From contig NZ_BJKB01000009.1 in assembly GCF_010725055.1 (NCBI RefSeq), positions 122,839 through 186,838 of the forward strand: DNA of 64,000 nt, written 5' to 3'. The notes beneath the pieces were generated by a model, which ran no database searches, was not told the origin of the DNA, and was given only the letters and a program-made list of their open reading frames with translations. Source of the stretch: Gelidibacter japonicus. GTDB lineage: Bacteria > Bacteroidota > Bacteroidia > Flavobacteriales > Flavobacteriaceae. Both the position numbers and the translations under genes were made by a program. Shown here piece by piece: positions 53,716 to 63,329 of the stretch (position 1 is its first letter; every line of letters starts with the position of its first letter).

Positions 53716-53775
53716 GCACATAGGTGATATATACGTCACTCCAAGTGTCATATGTTATATATACACATGTTGTGC
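53716..53775 (+). repeat. 60-bp imperfect palindrome directly after the recombinase gene
   Basis: GCACA...TGTGC ends, TGATATATA / TATATATACA inner arms and a perfect CACT-cca-AGTG core. It begins 7 bp after the recombinase stop. It could be a recombination site or a terminator, although there is no T run. Confidence 0.5.
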
Positions 53776-53830
53776 GGCATACAAAGAAAGCCCACGCGCA
53801 AACAGGCACATTTTTTTGCCGACACGCAAT

Positions 53831-53872
53831 GCCAACGCTGAAAAACCAAAAGAGCCTGTTTTTGCCAACGCT
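53831..53872 (+). repeat. GCCAACGCT repeat unit, left of the restriction operon
   Basis: GCCAACGCTG-AAAA-ACCAAAA-GAG-cc-TGTTTTTGCCAACGCT in outline: two GCCAACGCT boxes 30 bp apart. The same unit, with a 7-bp insertion, lies at 63104-63152 right of hsdR in the same orientation. Confidence 0.7.
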
Positions 53873-53948
53873 CGGACGAAATGAACGAAATTTGCCTGTC
53901 TGCGTGCATCGCACAGGCAGGAAAACGATAAAAAAGAACTGAAAATAA

Positions 53949-55523
53949 ATGGCTAAACAGAAAAAGCAAGTAAAAGAAAAAGCAATTGAAGAAACCTTGT
54001 GGCAATCGTGCGACAAGTTGAGAGGTTCGGTAGAACCTGCCGAATACAAACACGTAGTTCTCGGACTGATTTTCCTGAAATTCGCCAGTGACAAATTTGA
54101 ACAACGCAGAAAAGAACTGATATCCGAAGGCAAAGAAAAGTACGTGGAAATGAAAGATTTCTACGCTATGAAAAATGTATTCTACTTGGAAGAAATTTCT
54201 CGGTGGAGCTACATCATCAAAAATGCCAAGCAAAATGACATTTCCCTAAAAATTGACACGGCTCTCAACACCATTGAGAAAAACAATCCTGCGTTAAAAG
54301 GTGCATTGCCCGACAATTACTTTTCTCGCTTGGCATTGGACAAAACCAAACTCGCTTCCCTACTCGACACCATCAACGACATTGACACACTTAAAGATGA
54401 CGGACAAGATGTAATTGGACGTGTATATGAATATTTCTTAGGCAAGTTTGCCTTGAAAGAAAGTAGCGGAAAAGGCAAAGGCGAATTTTATACGCCCAAA
54501 ACCATTGTGAATTTGATGGCGGAATTGATAGAACCCTACAAAGGCATCATTTATGACCCTTGTTGCGGAACGGGCGGAATGTTTGTGCAGTCTATCAAGT
54601 TTATTGAAGCCCACCAGGGAAGCAAAAAAGAAGTTTCTATTTACGGACAAGAAAATACGCCAACCACTTACAAATTGGCGAAAATGAACTTAGCCATTCG
54701 TGGGATTGCTGCCAACCTTGGCGACAAACACGCAGATACTTTTTCTAACGACCAACACAAAGACCTGAAAGCCGATTACATTATGGCGAATCCGCCATTT
54801 AACTTGAAAGATTGGCGAGGTGAAAATGAACTCTTAGACGACCCACGTTGGATGGGCTATGAAGTGCCACCCAAAAGCAACGCCAACTACGGTTGGATTT
54901 TGAATATGGTGAGCAAACTTTCTGAAAATGGCGTTGCAGGTTTTATTCTTGCCAATGGTGCTCTTTCGGGCGGTGGTGAAGAATACAAAATCCGTAGAAA
55001 GTTGATTGAAAATGATTTGGTGGAAGCTATTATCATCATTCCACGAAATACGTTTTATACGACTGATATTAGCGTAACGCTTTGGATTTTGAACAAAAAC
55101 AAAAAGCAACGCATCGACAACACCAAAGAAAGACCCAAAAACTACCGAGACCGCACAGGCGAAATTCTGTTTATGGATTTAAGACGTTGGGGCAGCGAGT
55201 ACGAGAAAAAATACATTGAACTTACCGAAGACGACATACAGCAAGTAGCACTAAACTTTCACAATTGGCAGCAAGCCGATTATGAAACTACCTACAAAGA
55301 CGTACCCGAGTTTTGCAAATCTGCTAGTTTTGAAGATTTGAAAGCCAATGATTTTTCGCTTGTGCCTAGTAAGTACATTGAGTTTGTGGACAAAGACAGC
55401 GGTATTGACTTTGACACCGAGATGAAACGAATTCAGCAAGATTTTAGAACTCTGCTGCAAGAAGAAAAAGAATCGCAAGCTCAATTGATAAACGCTTTTA
55501 AAACCTTGGGCTACGAATTATGA
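53949..55523 (+). CDS. hsdM: type I restriction-modification system methyltransferase subunit HsdM
   Basis: 524-residue N6-adenine DNA methyltransferase. The S-adenosylmethionine-binding motif is DPCCGTGGMF (203-212) and the catalytic motif NPPF (281-284). An N-terminal helical domain (ETLWQSCDKLRGSVEPAEYKHVVLGLIFLKFASDKFEQRR) is the HsdM_N type. It forms M2S with HsdS for modification and adds HsdR for cleavage. It is the first gene of a five-gene operon and overlaps the KilA-N gene by 4 bp (ATGA). Confidence 0.95.
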   Translation: MAKQKKQVKEKAIEETLWQSCDKLRGSVEPAEYKHVVLGLIFLKFASDKFEQRRKELISEGKEKYVEMKDFYAMKNVFYLEEISRWSYIIKNAKQNDISLKIDTALNTIEKNNPALKGALPDNYFSRLALDKTKLASLLDTINDIDTLKDDGQDVIGRVYEYFLGKFALKESSGKGKGEFYTPKTIVNLMAELIEPYKGIIYDPCCGTGGMFVQSIKFIEAHQGSKKEVSIYGQENTPTTYKLAKMNLAIRGIAANLGDKHADTFSNDQHKDLKADYIMANPPFNLKDWRGENELLDDPRWMGYEVPPKSNANYGWILNMVSKLSENGVAGFILANGALSGGGEEYKIRRKLIENDLVEAIIIIPRNTFYTTDISVTLWILNKNKKQRIDNTKERPKNYRDRTGEILFMDLRRWGSEYEKKYIELTEDDIQQVALNFHNWQQADYETTYKDVPEFCKSASFEDLKANDFSLVPSKYIEFVDKDSGIDFDTEMKRIQQDFRTLLQEEKESQAQLINAFKTLGYEL

Positions 55524-56356
55524 GCAAGAAGAAAAAAATAGAAGTCCAAGGAAATGAAATTACCGTTATTGGAAATAATGAACAAGACTATATTTCATTA
55601 ACAGATATTGCCAAACACAAAACAGATGACAGCAGTGCGGTCATTGGGAATTGGATGCGAAACCGCAACACCATTGAATATCTTGGCATTTGGGAAACCT
55701 TGTACAACCCCAATTTTAAACCCATCGAATTCGAGGGGTTTAGAAACCAGTCCGGTTTAAACGCCTTTACGCTTTCACCTAAAAAATGGGTGGAGACGAC
55801 TAATGCAACAGGAATCATTGTAAAAGCAGGAAGGTATGGTGGCACCTATGCCCACAAAGATATTGCCTTCAAATTTGCCAGTTGGATTTCTGTAGAGTTT
55901 GAGCTATACATCGTTAAAGAGTTTCAACGCCTTAAAGAAGAAGAACAAAAGCAATTGGGTTGGTCTGCTAAGCGAGAGTTGGCAAAAATCAACTACCGCA
56001 TTCATACCGATGCCATAAAAGAAAACCTGATTCCAAAACACCTAAGCAAAAAGCAAATTTCTTATGTCTATGCCAATGAAGCAGACATCTTAAATATGGC
56101 TCTGTTTGGAAAAACAGCCAAACAATGGCGAGACGAAAATCCTGATAAAAATGGAAATCTGAGAGATGATGCCAATGCTTCACAACTGATTTGCTTAGCC
56201 AATTTAGAAAACCTGAATGCAGTGTTTATCAACGATGGTTTGCCACAAAGCGAACGATTAACAAAGCTAAATCAAATAGCCATTAGCCAAATGAGCATCT
56301 TACTGCAAAGCCATACCCAATTGTTGAACCCTAAAAATACCGATGATGAATTATAA
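55520..56356 (+). CDS. KilA-N domain-containing protein inside the restriction operon
   Basis: 278-residue cytosolic protein. The first 130 residues form a KilA-N-type DNA-binding domain (DYISLTDIAKHKTDDSSAVIGNWMRNRNTIEYLGIWE, then NQSGLNAFTLSPKKWVETTNATGIIVKAGRYGGTYAHKDIAFKFASWIS). The rest (about 130-278) is a charged helical domain. It overlaps hsdM by 4 bp and hsdS by 14 bp, so its dosage is tied to theirs. KilA-N genes do occur next to type I systems; a regulatory or anti-phage role is inferred. Confidence 0.88.
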   Translation: MSKKKKIEVQGNEITVIGNNEQDYISLTDIAKHKTDDSSAVIGNWMRNRNTIEYLGIWETLYNPNFKPIEFEGFRNQSGLNAFTLSPKKWVETTNATGIIVKAGRYGGTYAHKDIAFKFASWISVEFELYIVKEFQRLKEEEQKQLGWSAKRELAKINYRIHTDAIKENLIPKHLSKKQISYVYANEADILNMALFGKTAKQWRDENPDKNGNLRDDANASQLICLANLENLNAVFINDGLPQSERLTKLNQIAISQMSILLQSHTQLLNPKNTDDEL

Positions 56357-57473
56357 ACGCTTGGGCGATTACATACAATTGGTGGATAACCGCAACAAGG
56401 ATTTGAAAGTTACAAATCTCTTGGGCATCAATATTACAAAGAACTTTATGCCTTCTGTTGCCAATGTTTCGGGAACAGACTTGTCTAAATACAAAATCAT
56501 TCAAAAAGGGCAATTTGCCTATTCTGCTATGCAAGTGGGAAGAGATGAAACCATCCGCCTTGCTTTGTACACTGATGACGAGCCTGCCATTATTTCACCA
56601 GCCTATTTGGTAATTGAAAGTAAAGATGAAAATGAATTGATACCCGAATATATGATGATGTGGTTTCAACGCCCTGAATCGGACAGGTATGGATGGTTTA
56701 TTAGTGACAGTAGCGTAAGAGCTAGTTTGGATTGGGAGCGATTCTGTGAAATAGAAATCCCTATTCCAGACATTACCGAACAACGCAAATATGTAGCCCT
56801 TTACAAAGGCTTGCTCACCAACCAAAAAGTGTATGAAAACAGCTTGGCTGATTTGCAGCTGATTTGCGATACCTATATCGAAGATTTAATCAAAAAGGAA
56901 CAGCCCAAAACGCTTGGCGATTACATAGGCAAAATTGATGAAAGAAATGAAGATGATGCAATTGACGCTGTAATTGGAATTAGCGAGCGAAAAGAATTTA
57001 GAGAGCCTAGTGGCAAAGTCAACAAAAAAAATCTTACAAGACATTTCATTGTCAGAAAAGACCAATTCGCTTACATACCAAGAATGAATCCATTTAAGCC
57101 GTTGGCTGTAGCTTTATCTCATTTTGATTATCCAGTTGTGGTTTCACCTTCTTATGTTGCTTTCGAGGTTACCAAACCCGAAATACTTTTACCAGAATTT
57201 CTCTTTCTTTTCTTGAAAAGAGATGAATTCGATAGATATGCAGCATTTCACGCTTGGAGCAGCACCCGTGACACTTTTGATTGGCCGGATATGTGTGCTA
57301 TCAAATTACCTATTCCAAGCATAGAAAAGCAAAAAGCCATTGTAACCATTTACCACACTTTAGAAACGCGCAAACGCATCAATGAGCAGTTAAAGGAAAG
57401 CATTAAGCCGCTTTGCCCTGTGTTGATGAAAGGAGTTGTGGAAAGCATGGAAATGCAAACAGTAGAGAGTTAG
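56343..57473 (+). CDS. hsdS: type I restriction specificity subunit HsdS
   Basis: 376-residue specificity subunit with two target-recognition domains (about 1-145 and 195-335). They repeat the same plan: LGDYIQLVDNRNKD / LGDYIGKIDERNED and IPIPDITEQRKYV / LPIPSIEKQKAIV, followed by coiled-coil helices (LLTNQKVYENSLADL and LETRKRINEQLKESI). The domains define the two half-sites of the recognised sequence, which cannot be read directly. It is slightly short for an HsdS. No second hsdS or inverted copy is present, so DNA shuffling of specificity is not indicated. Confidence 0.93.
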   Translation: MMNYKRLGDYIQLVDNRNKDLKVTNLLGINITKNFMPSVANVSGTDLSKYKIIQKGQFAYSAMQVGRDETIRLALYTDDEPAIISPAYLVIESKDENELIPEYMMMWFQRPESDRYGWFISDSSVRASLDWERFCEIEIPIPDITEQRKYVALYKGLLTNQKVYENSLADLQLICDTYIEDLIKKEQPKTLGDYIGKIDERNEDDAIDAVIGISERKEFREPSGKVNKKNLTRHFIVRKDQFAYIPRMNPFKPLAVALSHFDYPVVVSPSYVAFEVTKPEILLPEFLFLFLKRDEFDRYAAFHAWSSTRDTFDWPDMCAIKLPIPSIEKQKAIVTIYHTLETRKRINEQLKESIKPLCPVLMKGVVESMEMQTVES

Positions 57474-57477
57474 GAAA

Positions 57478-59841
57478 ATGATAAAGCAAATTAACAGTAT
57501 CAATAATGTGGGTGCATTTCGGGAATTCCCGAATGGTGGTTCAATTCAATTTGAAAAACTGACATTTATCTATGGGCTTAACACAAAAGGAAAAACAACA
57601 TTAACAGATATACTTTCTTCACTCAAGGAAAATGAACCAACCTTAATTACATCTCGAAAGTCGATTCCTGCTGTTAATTCAAATCAGAGTGTAAGAATAT
57701 CAGTAAGACCACATAATGCTACTAACCAGCTGCCTTGTACTTTTTCAAATAATTCTTGGACAGAATTGAACTCAAATGATAATCTTCACATTTTCGGTTC
57801 TGATTTCATACACAAAAATTTATTTACGGGTCTCTCTATTGAAAGGCAGAACAAGGAGAATTTTACAAGGTTTGTTCTAGGTCAGCAGGGAGTTCAGTTG
57901 GCAACACAAATTGCTGAGGATAAAAGAATATTAAGGCAGAAAAGAGGATCACTTTCTAATATCTTGCCACCATATTTAAGAGGTATGGCAGAAGCGGAAT
58001 ATTTACCTTTTTTATCTATCGACCCGAGTTCAATTAACCTTCAAGCTACAAAACAGCAATTAGCTGACTTAGAACAAAGGCTTAGACAAGAACAACAAAG
58101 GCTTCAAAGACCTACAGAAATTTTATCAATTGAAGAGGTTTCCCAATTCAATGTTACTACAACAAATGTTCAAGAGTTAGTAACCCAAACAAACGATTTA
58201 TTAGAGAGGGAATTTAATGAGATTAGTACTGCTGCAATTGCGAAACTTCAAGAGCATATTCAAAATAATTTTGAAATAACCGAAAATGCAGAACAGTGGA
58301 TTAAAGAGGGTTTAGATACTCGAAAAAGCGATTCTGAAAATTGCTCATTTTGTGGTCAATCTTTAGAAACCGCAGCCGATTTACTTAATGCGTACCACTC
58401 TTATTTTAATGAGGCATACCGCAACTATATTTCCGACATATCAAATACGATTGAAAGCTTAAGAAGACAATGGAGAGTATTGAACTTTAACTCATTGAAT
58501 GCAGTCACAGCAAAACAGGCTCTACTTTTACAATATTCTCAGTTAATAAATACAGATGCTTTCACAGCTTTAGTAACTCATTTAAATGAGTTAATAGCTT
58601 CAACGAACGAAACGGGTCTTGTTGATTTATCAACCCAATTTTCTCAACAAGTTAATCAAGCATTCAACACCAAGGAGAGAAAGCCTCACGAAATTGTTCA
58701 ATCAATTGATTTTTCCAGTTTATTAGAAAATCACGCAAACTACCAAGGAAATTTATCTTCAATTTCCGAAACCATTGAAAGCATTAGGGAGGCGATACAA
58801 TTATTTAAAGAGCCATATCGTGACTTAACCCAAGTAAGAACTAGAATTTCTGAATTACAGACTGAAATTGAAACTAAAAAAAGAGCAATTGCGAGAGTTG
58901 AGCAAAATGGTGCTTGCGTTTCATATCAAAGAGAACAACAAGAAATAACAGTAATTGAAGGTAGAATAACTACAAACGAACAGGCATTATCTGCAAATCA
59001 AAACCAATACCTTGATAGGTTCTATAATCGAATTGATTTTCACTTTAAACAGTTTGGAAGCGAAAACTTCACACTTGAAAGAGGCACAGACAATCGCGGG
59101 CATCAACCTGTTTATTTTTTAAAAGTGAAGTTCAAAGATGTCGAGATAAACGACACTAATATTGCCAAAGTCTTTAGTGAATCGGATAAACGAGCTTTGG
59201 CACTCTCTCTATTTTGGGCGAAGATGGATTTTTTAACGACTGAAGAAAAACAAAATGCGATTATTGTTTTGGACGACCCAGTAACAAGTTTTGACGACAA
59301 TCGAATATTGAAATCAATTACACGCATTAAAGATACTTTGAGAGAAATGCGGCAAGTAATCGTCTTGACACATTACTCTCATTTCATCCGTAATTTTATG
59401 GAAAGAGGGATGAATGATGACTTTACTATTTCTTTCATTGAAATTTCTCAAAATAATACAACTAGCTTTCTACGTAGAATTGAAAGCAATCTTTTTACAG
59501 AGACTACTTATGATAAGGTATTCTCAAAAATTCAATCTTTTATAAACAGAGAAAGTGAAGTCGATATTAGGGCTGACCTGAGACCATTTCTTGAAAGTTT
59601 GTATTTACCACACTTTTACATAAGAGAATTTAAGGCATATACAGAAAGCGATACACCATTTGGCACATTAAGCGAAAAGATAGATGCAATTTTTTTAGAT
59701 GAGACAGTCAAAGCGAAATTCCACGAGTTTAGAACAATGCTTAATCCTGATTCGCATTTATTTACAAGCAGCAACGAAGAAGATATTAGAAGTTTCGCAA
59801 GTGAAATGATGGATTATTTATACAACTTCTCACATAATTAG
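57478..59841 (+). CDS. AAA_13 / RloC-like ATPase, candidate anticodon nuclease
   Basis: 787-residue SMC/ABC-type ATPase. Walker A is GLNTKGKTT (33-41). A coiled-coil middle contains a CxxC pair (Cys289, Cys292 in ENCSFCGQS), like the zinc hook of RloC. Walker B is IIVLDDPVTSFDD (Asp599). The C-terminal segment has Arg702 and Glu706 (RPFLE) and His760 (NPDSH), the order of the R-E-H triad of PrrC/RloC tRNA-cutting nucleases, although the E-to-H distance (54 residues) is larger than in PrrC. It sits between hsdS (4-bp gap) and hsdR (3-bp gap), as RloC-type genes often do. A back-up defence triggered when restriction is blocked is inferred. Confidence 0.8.
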   Translation: MIKQINSINNVGAFREFPNGGSIQFEKLTFIYGLNTKGKTTLTDILSSLKENEPTLITSRKSIPAVNSNQSVRISVRPHNATNQLPCTFSNNSWTELNSNDNLHIFGSDFIHKNLFTGLSIERQNKENFTRFVLGQQGVQLATQIAEDKRILRQKRGSLSNILPPYLRGMAEAEYLPFLSIDPSSINLQATKQQLADLEQRLRQEQQRLQRPTEILSIEEVSQFNVTTTNVQELVTQTNDLLEREFNEISTAAIAKLQEHIQNNFEITENAEQWIKEGLDTRKSDSENCSFCGQSLETAADLLNAYHSYFNEAYRNYISDISNTIESLRRQWRVLNFNSLNAVTAKQALLLQYSQLINTDAFTALVTHLNELIASTNETGLVDLSTQFSQQVNQAFNTKERKPHEIVQSIDFSSLLENHANYQGNLSSISETIESIREAIQLFKEPYRDLTQVRTRISELQTEIETKKRAIARVEQNGACVSYQREQQEITVIEGRITTNEQALSANQNQYLDRFYNRIDFHFKQFGSENFTLERGTDNRGHQPVYFLKVKFKDVEINDTNIAKVFSESDKRALALSLFWAKMDFLTTEEKQNAIIVLDDPVTSFDDNRILKSITRIKDTLREMRQVIVLTHYSHFIRNFMERGMNDDFTISFIEISQNNTTSFLRRIESNLFTETTYDKVFSKIQSFINRESEVDIRADLRPFLESLYLPHFYIREFKAYTESDTPFGTLSEKIDAIFLDETVKAKFHEFRTMLNPDSHLFTSSNEEDIRSFASEMMDYLYNFSHN

Positions 59842-59844
59842 CCT

Positions 59845-62800
59845 ATGAAATTTACAGAAGCGAAATTAGAGCAAGCATTTATAGAGCTTTTAGGAAATGA
59901 AGGCTATCCGCATTTCGTGGGCAGTAGTTTGGTACGTGCAGATGAAAACGAAGTAATCATTGAAGAAGACCTAAAAACCTATTTGCTCACACGCTATCAA
60001 AATGCCAATCTTACTGAAGTAGAAGCCCAATCCATTATTCTGCAACTCAAAACACTTTCTTCAGCAGACCTTTACGAAACCAACAAGAAAATAATGCAAT
60101 GGTTGGCAGATGGTTTTATCCTGAAACGAGAAGACAGAAGTCAAAAAGACATTCATATTTCGCTCATTGATTATGCAGGGTTAGACCGTCAGCGACAAAG
60201 TGAAAATTTAGACATAATTACGGCCGAACCCCAAGAACAATATCCGCCTGACACCAATATTTACAAGTTTGTCAACCAATTGGAAATTGTTGGAACAGAA
60301 AGACGCATTCCAGACGGTATTTTATACATCAATGGATTGCCTGTGGTGGTTTTTGAATTTAAGACGGCTATTCAGGAAAACACGACCATTCACAATGCTT
60401 ATGTTCAACTGACCACTCGTTACAAAAGAGACATTCCTGAACTGTTCAAGTACAATGCCTTTTGCATCATTAGCGATGGTGTGAACAACAAAGCAGGTTC
60501 ATTTTTTGCCCCTTACGAGTTTTACTACGCTTGGCGAAGAATTGCAGGTTTGGCAAAAGATGTGGACGGCATAGACAGTATGTTCACTTTGGTTCAAGGA
60601 ATGCTGCATAAAAACCGCTTACGAGACATTATTCAGAACTTCATCTACATTCCAGATTCTTCTAAAAAGGACGAGAAAATTGTTTGTCGCTATCCGCAGT
60701 ATTACGCTGCTCGCAGTTTGTACGAAAACATCAAAAAAGCGGAGAAACCTGAAGGAGACGGAAAAGGCGGAACGTACTTTGGTGCAACAGGAAGCGGAAA
60801 GAGTTTTACAATGCTATATCTCACTCGATTGTTGATGAAAAGCAAGCATTTTGAAAGTCCGACCATTGTACTCATCACCGACAGAACCGATTTGGACGAC
60901 CAACTTTCAGGGCAATTTACCAACGCCAAGCAATTCATTGGAGACAATGCGGTGGAAAGTGTAGAAAGCAGAGCCGATTTACGAACCAAAATGCAAGGCA
61001 GAAACAGCGGTGGCGTTTTTTTAACCACCATTCACAAGTTTACAGAAGACACCGAACTGCTCACCGAAAGAACCAATGTGATTTGTATTTCGGATGAAGC
61101 CCACAGAAGCCAAACCAATCTTGAGCAAAAAGTAAAAGTGACTTTCGAAGGCGTAAAGAAAACCTACGGTTTTGCAAAATACCTTCACGATTCGTTGCCC
61201 AATGCCACATTCGTAGGATTTACAGGAACGCCTATTGATGCCACGTTAGATGTTTTTGGAAAAGTGGTTGATGCCTACACAATGACCGAATCGGTACGAG
61301 ATGAAATCACGGTTCGAATAGTGTATGAGGGACGAGCTGCCAAAGTCGCGTTGCATAATAGCGAATTGGAGAAGATTGAAAAATATTACGAAGAAGCAGC
61401 CGAAGCAGGAGCCAATGAATACCAAATAGAAGAAAGCAAAAAGGCAACGGCTACAATGAATTCAATTTTAGGTAATCCAGACCGTTTGTTGAAGTTAGCA
61501 GAGGACTTTGTACAGCACTATGAAAACAGAGTAAACGAAGGTGCGACCGTAAAAGGCAAAGCAATGTTTGTTTGCAGTAGCCGAGAAATTGGTTATGAAT
61601 TTTACAAGAATGTCATTGCTTTAAGACCAGAATGGACTGAAAAACGGATTGCCGAAGAAGGAGCAGTTTTGACCGACAAAGACAAAAGGGAAATCAAACC
61701 AATGGAGCGTATCAAAATGATAATGACCAGAGGAAAAGACGACCCAAAAGAAATGTACAATTTGCTCGGCACAAAAGAATACCGCAAGGAATTAGATAGA
61801 CAGTTTAAAAATGAAAAATCCAATTTCAAAATTGCCATTGTGGTAGATATGTGGCTCACAGGATTTGACGTACCATTTTTGGATTCTATCTACATTGACA
61901 AGCCTATTCAGCAACACAATTTAATTCAGACCATTTCAAGAGTTAACCGTAAATTTGAAGGCAAAAACAAAGGCTTGGTTGTTGACTACATTGGCATCAA
62001 AAAGGCTATGAATATGGCTCTTGCTAAGTACAACAAAGGCGAAAGAGAAAACTTTGAAGACATTCAAGAATCGCTCATTGTGGTAAGAAACCATTTAGAC
62101 CTTTTGGCTAAAGTGTTCCATAAGTTTGACAGTTCAAAATATTTCGATGGTGCAGCTTTAGAGCAGTTAAACACGTTGAATATGGCTGCTGAATACGTTC
62201 AGTTGACCAAAGACTTGGAAACCCGATTTATGGGCTTGGTAAAACGTCTGAAAGCCGCTTATGATATTTGTGCAGGAAGTGAACATTTAACGCAAAAAGA
62301 AAGAGATTACACGCATTTCTATTTGGCTGTTCGGTCAATCGTTTTCAAACTAACCAAAGGCAGTGCACCCGACACGGCACAGATGAATGCCAGAGTTCGG
62401 GAAATGATAAAAGACGCGTTGGAAAGTGATGGTGTTCAGGAAATCTTCAAACTTGGAGATGAAACCCAAAGCGAACAAGACCTTTTTGATGAGGACTATT
62501 TGGCGAAGATTGATAAAATCAAATTGCCACATACCAAAATCAAATTGCTTCAACAACTTTTGGCCAAAGCTATTGGCGAGATTAAGAAAGTCAACAAAGT
62601 AAAAGGAATTGACTTCTCTAAGAAAATGCAAACCTTGGTAGAACGCTACAACGAGCGAAAAGAAGATGACGTGTTGCGAAGCGAAGTGTACGAAGAAATG
62701 GCGGAGCATTTGACTAACTTGATTTGGGAAGTTCAAAAGGAGTTTTCCGCAGGAGACGAATTAGGAATTGACTTTGAAGAAAAAGCCTTCTACGACATAT

Positions 62801-63063
62801 TGAAAGAGCTGTGCATCAAGTATGACTTCAAATATCCAGAAGACAAACTAATTGTTTTAGCTCAGGCAGTTAAAGACTTGGTGGACTCACAAGCCAAATA
62901 TCCAGATTGGAGCAAAAGAGAAGATATTAAATCCGCTTTAAAAGTCGGACTGATAATCCTCTTGGACGAACACGGATATCCACCAGTAGAAAGAGACGAA
63001 GTATATAAAGACATCTTTGAACAAGCAGAAAATTTTAAGAAAAACAGAGAAATAACGAAATAA
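59845..63063 (+). CDS. hsdR: type I restriction endonuclease subunit HsdR
   Basis: 1072-residue motor/nuclease subunit. The N-terminal PD-(D/E)xK nuclease has Asp157 (RIPDGILY) and Glu171-x-Lys173 (FEFKT). Helicase motifs follow: Walker A FGATGSGKSFTM (about 312-323), DEAH (417-420), VGFTGTPID, LTGFDVPFLDSIYID and TISRVNRKFEGK. The C-terminal third is helical and should dock on the methylase. It translocates DNA and cuts unmodified targets. It ends the operon; its TAA stop is followed at once by a GCCAACGCT repeat. Confidence 0.95.
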   Translation: MKFTEAKLEQAFIELLGNEGYPHFVGSSLVRADENEVIIEEDLKTYLLTRYQNANLTEVEAQSIILQLKTLSSADLYETNKKIMQWLADGFILKREDRSQKDIHISLIDYAGLDRQRQSENLDIITAEPQEQYPPDTNIYKFVNQLEIVGTERRIPDGILYINGLPVVVFEFKTAIQENTTIHNAYVQLTTRYKRDIPELFKYNAFCIISDGVNNKAGSFFAPYEFYYAWRRIAGLAKDVDGIDSMFTLVQGMLHKNRLRDIIQNFIYIPDSSKKDEKIVCRYPQYYAARSLYENIKKAEKPEGDGKGGTYFGATGSGKSFTMLYLTRLLMKSKHFESPTIVLITDRTDLDDQLSGQFTNAKQFIGDNAVESVESRADLRTKMQGRNSGGVFLTTIHKFTEDTELLTERTNVICISDEAHRSQTNLEQKVKVTFEGVKKTYGFAKYLHDSLPNATFVGFTGTPIDATLDVFGKVVDAYTMTESVRDEITVRIVYEGRAAKVALHNSELEKIEKYYEEAAEAGANEYQIEESKKATATMNSILGNPDRLLKLAEDFVQHYENRVNEGATVKGKAMFVCSSREIGYEFYKNVIALRPEWTEKRIAEEGAVLTDKDKREIKPMERIKMIMTRGKDDPKEMYNLLGTKEYRKELDRQFKNEKSNFKIAIVVDMWLTGFDVPFLDSIYIDKPIQQHNLIQTISRVNRKFEGKNKGLVVDYIGIKKAMNMALAKYNKGERENFEDIQESLIVVRNHLDLLAKVFHKFDSSKYFDGAALEQLNTLNMAAEYVQLTKDLETRFMGLVKRLKAAYDICAGSEHLTQKERDYTHFYLAVRSIVFKLTKGSAPDTAQMNARVREMIKDALESDGVQEIFKLGDETQSEQDLFDEDYLAKIDKIKLPHTKIKLLQQLLAKAIGEIKKVNKVKGIDFSKKMQTLVERYNERKEDDVLRSEVYEEMAEHLTNLIWEVQKEFSAGDELGIDFEEKAFYDILKELCIKYDFKYPEDKLIVLAQAVKDLVDSQAKYPDWSKREDIKSALKVGLIILLDEHGYPPVERDEVYKDIFEQAENFKKNREITK

Positions 63064-63064
63064 T

Positions 63065-63152
63065 GCCAACGCTAAAAGCCATACACATTTGCAATTCGCA
63101 CCAGCCAACGCTGCAACCAAAAATTGCAAAAGAGTATGTTTTTGCCAACGCT
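63065..63152 (+). repeat. GCCAACGCT repeats right of the restriction operon
   Basis: Three GCCAACGCT boxes, at 63065-63073, 63104-63112 and 63144-63152. The last two frame a unit homologous to 53831-53872; the first repeats AATGCCAACGCTnAAAAnCC found at 53828 onward. The stretch from here to 63330 holds no clear gene; the edge of the insertion sequence should be in it. Confidence 0.7.
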
Positions 63153-63329
63153 GACAGACGGAAGAAAAAAAAGTACGACCGCACAACAAAGAACTGAGGC
63201 AAAAAACAAGGCTTTTCTCCATTAAATTGACAAATGCGGTACTGGCATTGTTGAAGTGGAATAAAGCTCCTTCGTCGTTTTATTTCCAATCCAACAATCA
63301 ATAATCAGCACCAAAGTTGATGAGTCCGA

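Noticed and set aside
56343..57473. Phase-variable shuffling of hsdS by the nearby recombinase
   Set aside because: There is one hsdS only, with no inverted partner copy or silent specificity cassette in the window.
53716..63152. CRISPR array as explanation for the GCCAACGCT repeats
   Set aside because: Only a few copies, irregular spacing, no cas genes, and the copies flank an operon instead of forming an array.
63035..63301. 88-residue minus-strand frame between hsdR and the transposase gene
   Set aside because: It covers the repeat region and the end of hsdR, with no recognisable domain; likely a chance frame.
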